Positions 63,154 through 64,000 of a DNA stretch of 64,000 bases are shown piece after piece. A model generated the notes under the pieces. The model saw only the letters and a list, made by a program, of their open reading frames with translations, did no database searches and was not told the origin of the DNA. The stretch's first letter is position 1; every line of letters starts with the position of its first letter. The position numbers and the translations under genes are program-made. This DNA comes from Mucilaginibacter pallidiroseus (GTDB taxonomy: Bacteria > Bacteroidota > Bacteroidia > Sphingobacteriales > Sphingobacteriaceae), in NCBI RefSeq assembly GCF_007846085.1, contig NZ_VOEJ01000008.1, forward strand, positions 186,001-250,000, given 5' to 3'.

Positions 63154-64000
63154 GAGTTACGCCTTTCTTGGACAGCGCGCTTATAAACGTTTACGTATGC
63201 TTCGGCCGTTTTTGTAACATCAAAGGATGCTGCGAAGGTTCTGCACTCTTCAGGGTTTACACTTTTAACAGCACCTAAAGGAGCCACGAGATCTTCCCAA
63301 TTATTCGAGTCGACGGCTATTGATACCCTTTCGTGTCGAAGTTCGGGCGGTATGGCGGTGTTAAACCCCACAACAGGCAAGCCGCTTGCAAGCATCTCTG
63401 CCGTACTCAGGCCAAAAGGCTCTTCCCAGGTGGCTGTTGCCAAAAAAGCCGAAGCACCAGCTACCAAATCACCCAATTTTTGTTGCGTAACGTGCGCGAT
63501 ATATTTAATGTTTTCGTTTAAGTGTGGTTTCACGGAGTCATTAAAATATGCATTGTCAAAAATTGCACCTACAATTTTGAGCGGTTGCTTTAAATGGTTT
63601 GCCAGGTTTATTGCTGCTTCAATATTCTTTTCTTTTGCAATACGGCCGCTCCATAACAAGTAGCCCTGTGCATTTTTGGGTTGCACTTTCCATCTCTCAA
63701 GTGGGATGCCGTTGAGTACGACCTCTAAATCCCGGCCAAGCGCTTTTTGCCATTGTTGGCTCATTCGGTTTGATATAGCGATGGGAGTAACAGGCGCATG
63801 TTTAATAAAAAACTTATACATCAACACGAACCTTTCTGTTGGTGGTAAGTGCAACGTAAGTACGGCAGGCTTGTTAAACAGTGCCCCAATGGCATATATT
63901 TCCGGAATGTATGAGTTGTAGTGGATAACATCGTATACACTTACATCAAAGATGCCATACTGTAAAGATTGAAAGTTCTGTTGCCCTTTTTCTTCCGTAA
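63150..64000 (-). CDS. GT4-family glycosyltransferase, 5' end beyond the window
   Basis: The reading frame stays open to position 64000, so the N-terminus is missing. The visible part (about 283 residues) begins with DVIHYNSYIPEIYAIG-type sequence, typical of the end of the GT4 N-terminal domain, then LLWSGRIAKEKNIEAA and EPFGLSTAEMLASGLPVVGF, the EX7E donor-site motif. An apparent start at 63854 is a TTG inside the protein. First known gene of the overlapping glycosyltransferase operon; probably exopolysaccharide or cell-surface glycan synthesis. Confidence 0.85.
   Translation of the reverse strand, partial: TEEKGQQNFQSLQYGIFDVSVYDVIHYNSYIPEIYAIGALFNKPAVLTLHLPPTERFVLMYKFFIKHAPVTPIAISNRMSQQWQKALGRDLEVVLNGIPLERWKVQPKNAQGYLLWSGRIAKEKNIEAAINLANHLKQPLKIVGAIFDNAYFNDSVKPHLNENIKYIAHVTQQKLGDLVAGASAFLATATWEEPFGLSTAEMLASGLPVVGFNTAIPPELRHERVSIAVDSNNWEDLVAPLGAVKSVNPEECRTFAASFDVTKTAEAYVNVYKRAVQERRNS

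Overview
The window is a chromosomal segment of a Bacteroidota bacterium, most likely Sphingobacteriaceae and resembling Mucilaginibacter or Pedobacter; the genus is an inference from gene content. Pointers are a SusC/SusD pair, a gliding-motility-type C-terminal (type IX secretion) domain, TAnnTTTG promoter elements, many polysaccharide-active enzymes and two large secreted MG2/plug proteins. No rRNA, tRNA, insertion sequence, integrase, phage gene or CRISPR array was found.

Layout. 1-541 is a non-coding, partly GC-rich leader before rpsA (542-2527). 2621-9428 (minus) is a three-gene operon: two tandem paralogues of secreted MG2/TonB-plug proteins and a DoxX-like membrane protein. 9658-12011 is pyrR, pyrB and an SDR, followed by an endonuclease/exonuclease/phosphatase-family membrane protein, an AT-rich orphan and a convergent flavin amine oxidase. 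15293-24808 is an alpha-glucan block: GH65 phosphorylase, GH13 amylase, GH31 alpha-glucosidase, branching enzyme and a small membrane protein. An AraC regulator, an SDR and a convergent PPK2 kinase follow. 27623-30464 (minus) is a glycolytic operon (pfkA, sugar kinase, gapA) divergent from a Nudix-type regulator. Then come fur and merC, inorganic pyrophosphatase, a GH29 fucosidase and a zinc-dependent phospholipase C-like protein.

The most distinctive locus is 35759-47307 (minus): a compact three-gene hybrid NRPS-PKS cluster. The first megasynthase (2255 aa) reads A-PCP-KS-AT-ACP-aminotransferase, the second (1344 aa) C-A-PCP-TE, and an Sfp-type phosphopantetheinyl transferase is translationally linked behind them. 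No ketoreductase is present. The simplest reading is that an amino acid is loaded, extended by one malonyl unit, transaminated at the beta-keto position, joined to a second amino acid (binding-pocket residues resemble glycine codes) and released by the thioesterase. The predicted product is a small 3,4-diaminoacyl-glycine type compound or its lactam. No transporter or tailoring enzyme accompanies it.

47537-64000 holds a secreted Ig-repeat protein with a gliding-type C-terminus, an orphan PAS/H-box protein, DUF3253, a carboxylesterase, a stress-type SDR, a GH15 hydrolase, a SusC/SusD/AmpG-like uptake operon and a convergent operon of three glycosyltransferases cut by the right edge.
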